Assembly (NCBI GenBank): GCA_002327885.1
Contig: DCUS01000213.1
Coordinates: forward strand, 7,419-22,622
Origin: Syntrophaceae bacterium UBA2208
GTDB lineage: Bacteria > Desulfobacterota > BSN033 > UBA1163
Reading direction: 5' to 3'
DNA length: 15,204 nt
A model generated the notes under the pieces. The model was not told where the DNA came from and ran no database searches. It was given only the letters and a program-made list of their open reading frames with translations. Shown here in pieces: positions 13,483-15,204 of this stretch. Every line of letters starts with the position of its first letter. Position 1 is the first letter of the stretch. The position numbers and the translations under genes are program-made.

Positions 13483-14337
13483 TTAACTCGTTTCAGTTAA
13501 GGTATCCAGGATCCCTTTGAGATAGCCAATACTCCGGCTGGCAACGGTCCGGGGATCGGGACTGAAATCGAAGACCTCCACGGAAAGATAACCCTTATAA
13601 CCATTCTTCATTAACATTTTTAAAATCGGCACAAAGTCCAATTCTCCAAAACCCGGTCCCTTCCCATTGGCATCATTGGCATGGATGTGGCGAAGGTAAC
13701 CGGATTCCAAAGCCCGGAGAAGGGGGATAGAGATGGACCTCTCCTGGACAGAAGTACTTCCGCAATCAAAGACCATTTTAAAATTGGGATGTCTCGTCTC
13801 CTTCACCAATTGAACGGCTTCTCCGACGGTATTAATAAAATTGGTTCGTGTATAAGCAAGGGGTTCAATACAATAGAAAACATTTCTTTTTCGGGCTGTC
13901 TTCAGACATACCTTAAAGGTTTCCTTGGCAGAGTCCCATGCCCCCTGGAGATCCCATCCCTCCTGAACCGTCCTCTGGTGTGGAGAGCCATGGACCAGAA
14001 CCTTCCCTCCGATATCAGCGCAGAAGTGGATGAGCGCCTCCATATATTCTTGTGTTTGTATCCGGATGATTTCGTCCGGGTGGTTGATGTAAAGTCCCTC
14101 TGGCTTCATCAAAAGCCAGTGGAGGCCTACAATCTCGACCCCGTTTTCCTCTGCAGCGCTACGAATGGCGGTTCGTCTTTTCGGTGAAATTTCGGTGACG
14201 GAATCGGCCAAGGTGTAGGGAGCAATCTCAACCCCATCGTAGCCCAATTGAGAGGCATACTCAAAGACCTTTTCGATGGGCCACCCTTCGAACAACTCGT
14301 TACAAATCGAAAATTTAATTGGAATTTTTTTTCTCAT
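13483..14337 (-). CDS. TIM-barrel sugar phosphate isomerase/epimerase-like protein
   Basis: A 284-residue protein of the xylose isomerase-like TIM-barrel superfamily. Motifs in barrel order: FSICNELFEGWP, LGYDGVEIAPYTL, VEIVGLHWLL, GGKVLVHGS, CIEPL (E158), MVFDCGS (D191), HIHANDANG (His217/219) and LSVEVFDF (E254). Glu, Asp, His and Glu at these strands are the usual divalent-metal ligands, so it is probably catalytically active on a sugar, sugar acid or inosose. The exact substrate cannot be read, and hydroxypyruvate isomerase, tagatose epimerase and inosose dehydratase are all in this superfamily. ATG 14337 has AAGGGGAT upstream. It is a single-gene unit under a perfect-hexamer sigma-70 promoter, divergent from argS. 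Confidence 0.88.
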   Translation of the reverse strand: MRKKIPIKFSICNELFEGWPIEKVFEYASQLGYDGVEIAPYTLADSVTEISPKRRTAIRSAAEENGVEIVGLHWLLMKPEGLYINHPDEIIRIQTQEYMEALIHFCADIGGKVLVHGSPHQRTVQEGWDLQGAWDSAKETFKVCLKTARKRNVFYCIEPLAYTRTNFINTVGEAVQLVKETRHPNFKMVFDCGSTSVQERSISIPLLRALESGYLRHIHANDANGKGPGFGELDFVPILKMLMKNGYKGYLSVEVFDFSPDPRTVASRSIGYLKGILDTLTETS

Positions 14338-14396
14338 TTTTTGTCATCCCCTTTCTGTGGATATCGGCACTGACAAAGTTTTCTGTTATTAAGCAA

Positions 14397-14426
14397 ATTA
14401 TATTCCTGAATTCTTTCACCTGTCAA
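14397..14426 (-). promoter_or_regulatory. Sigma-70 promoter of the isomerase-like gene
   Basis: On the minus strand, TTGACA (14426-14421), an 18-bp spacer and TATAAT (14402-14397): both hexamers are perfect. The start site would be near 14390, about 53 nt before ATG 14337. Confidence 0.85.
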
Positions 14427-14453
14427 TTTTCTCTTTATACATTTTCTCTTCAC

Positions 14454-14483
14454 TTGACTTTTATCTTTCATCCTCATAATAAT
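14454..14483 (+). promoter_or_regulatory. Sigma-70 promoter of argS
   Basis: TTGACT (14454-14459), an 18-bp spacer and AATAAT (14478-14483): 5 of 6 in each hexamer. The start site near 14490 lies after the in-frame ATG at 14482 and before ATG 14512, which supports the latter as the start of argS. Confidence 0.6.
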
Positions 14484-14511
14484 GGATCGAATAGGAAGGA
14501 AAAAACAAGAG

Positions 14512-15204
14512 ATGATTAGAGAGGGAGTTGTAGAAGCATTAAAGAAACTTTTGGTGATCGGGGACATTCCCTTCAATGTTCCTCCTCAGAGGGATTTGGG
14601 GGATTTCTCCAGTGCCGTCTGTTTGTCCATGGCCAAGCAAAAAAAGGAATCCCCGATGAAGATTGCTCAGGAGATCGCCGGGCAGTTGAGATCGAAACGC
14701 CCCCCTTACATTCAGGAGATAGATGTTTCTCCTCCCGGGTATCTAAATTTTAAAGTGGATTGGCCAGAATTGGCTCAGGACCTGATCCCAAAACTCCTTG
14801 AAGAGGGAGAGCTTTTCGGGAAACCCACTCTGAAAAAGAGTGAAAAGGTCTTTATCGAACACACAAGTGTGAATCCCAATAAGGCCATGCATATCGGTCA
14901 CCTCAGAAATTCAGTTTTAGGAGACACCATCGCGCGGGTTCTCGGATGGAACGGTTTTTCGACAGAGGTCTGTAATTATATTGACGATACGGGCCTCCAG
15001 GTCGTGGATGTGGTGACCGGCCTGTTATATCTGGATCCTCCTTTTTATCAGGGGGATTCCGATTTTAAGAAGATTTGGGAAAAAATTCCGGCCCATCAGC
15101 CTTTTGATTATTTCTGCTGGGATCTCTATGCCCGTTTCCAAAATGAACTGGAGAAGAATCCATCCCTCCCTAAAAAAAGAGAGGAGGTTCTCCACAAGAT
15201 CGAG
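14512..15204 (+). CDS. argS: Arginyl-tRNA synthetase, N-terminal part
   Basis: The frame is open from ATG 14512 to the window end (231 codons). The N-terminal additional domain (residues 2-84, with PPQRDLGDFSSAVCLSMAKQ and SPPGYLNFKV) is that of bacterial ArgRS. It is followed by the class I catalytic start FIEHTSVNPNKAMHIGHLRN with the HIGH motif at 127-130, and CNYIDDTGLQVVDVV, an ArgRS-specific block. The enzyme charges tRNA-Arg with arginine in the cytosol. An in-frame ATG at 14482 has no ribosome site and would lie upstream of the inferred transcription start; AGGAAGGA lies about 12 bases before ATG 14512. The KMSKS region and anticodon-binding domain are beyond the window. Confidence 0.96.
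   Translation, partial: MIREGVVEALKKLLVIGDIPFNVPPQRDLGDFSSAVCLSMAKQKKESPMKIAQEIAGQLRSKRPPYIQEIDVSPPGYLNFKVDWPELAQDLIPKLLEEGELFGKPTLKKSEKVFIEHTSVNPNKAMHIGHLRNSVLGDTIARVLGWNGFSTEVCNYIDDTGLQVVDVVTGLLYLDPPFYQGDSDFKKIWEKIPAHQPFDYFCWDLYARFQNELEKNPSLPKKREEVLHKIE

Noticed and set aside
13681..14187. 168-codon plus-strand frame inside the isomerase-like gene
   Set aside because: The opposite strand encodes a complete TIM barrel with metal ligands; the plus frame shows no domain.
1..15204. CRISPR array, tRNA, rRNA or phage genes
   Set aside because: No regularly spaced direct repeats, cloverleaf-like sequences, rRNA signatures, integrase or capsid-type proteins were seen on either strand.

Overview
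The window is 15.2 kb of bacterial chromosome with moderate GC. Type IV pilus genes, lipoproteins with two kinds of lipobox, diderm-type PilY1, GGDEF and PilZ proteins, and sigma-54 promoters point to a Gram-negative (diderm) bacterium. The nearest match by style is a Nitrospirota, Desulfobacterota or related environmental lineage. That placement is an inference from gene content and from one dispersed repeat type, not from a marker-gene comparison.

Layout. Positions 1-3474 hold small exported or membrane proteins on the minus strand: a fibronectin-III-like protein cut by the window edge, a small zinc ribbon, a surface-adhesin-E-like secreted protein, a two-segment membrane protein, and a three-gene unit (PA2779-like membrane protein, PA2778-like C39 cysteine peptidase lipoprotein, TPR lipoprotein). 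The three-gene unit is driven by a clear sigma-70 promoter at 3551-3579. Positions 3666-12308, also minus strand, hold the core of the window: two tandem minor-pilin operons. The upstream one is pilV'-pilW'-long pilX-like (12308 down to 9892) and ends in a strong intrinsic terminator. The downstream one is pilV-pilW-pilX-pilY1 (9597 down to 4798), followed by a membrane-bound diguanylate cyclase. Each operon begins with a good -24/-12 (sigma-54) promoter. Position 12850 starts a plus-strand PilZ protein. Then come a 107-bp MITE-like element, a minus-strand TIM-barrel sugar isomerase/epimerase-like gene, and the first 231 codons of argS on the plus strand. The last two genes are divergent and each has a recognisable sigma-70 promoter.

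How the parts may work together. PilV, PilW and PilX are minor pilins that prime and cap type IV pili, and PilY1 is the tip-associated adhesin and calcium-dependent regulator. The paralogous PilV/PilW sets suggest two alternative pilus-tip complexes, only one of which has its own PilY1 here. A c-di-GMP synthase lies on one side of the cluster and a PilZ c-di-GMP receptor on the other, which suggests second-messenger control of pilus function. No CRISPR array, tRNA, rRNA, integrase or transposase gene was seen. The less ordinary items are the duplicated sigma-54 minor-pilin operons, the split PA2778/PA2779 peptidase-TPR module with a strong hairpin at the peptidase start, a possible small RNA with a G-rich core near 942-1054, and the MITE-like element touching the isomerase stop codon.
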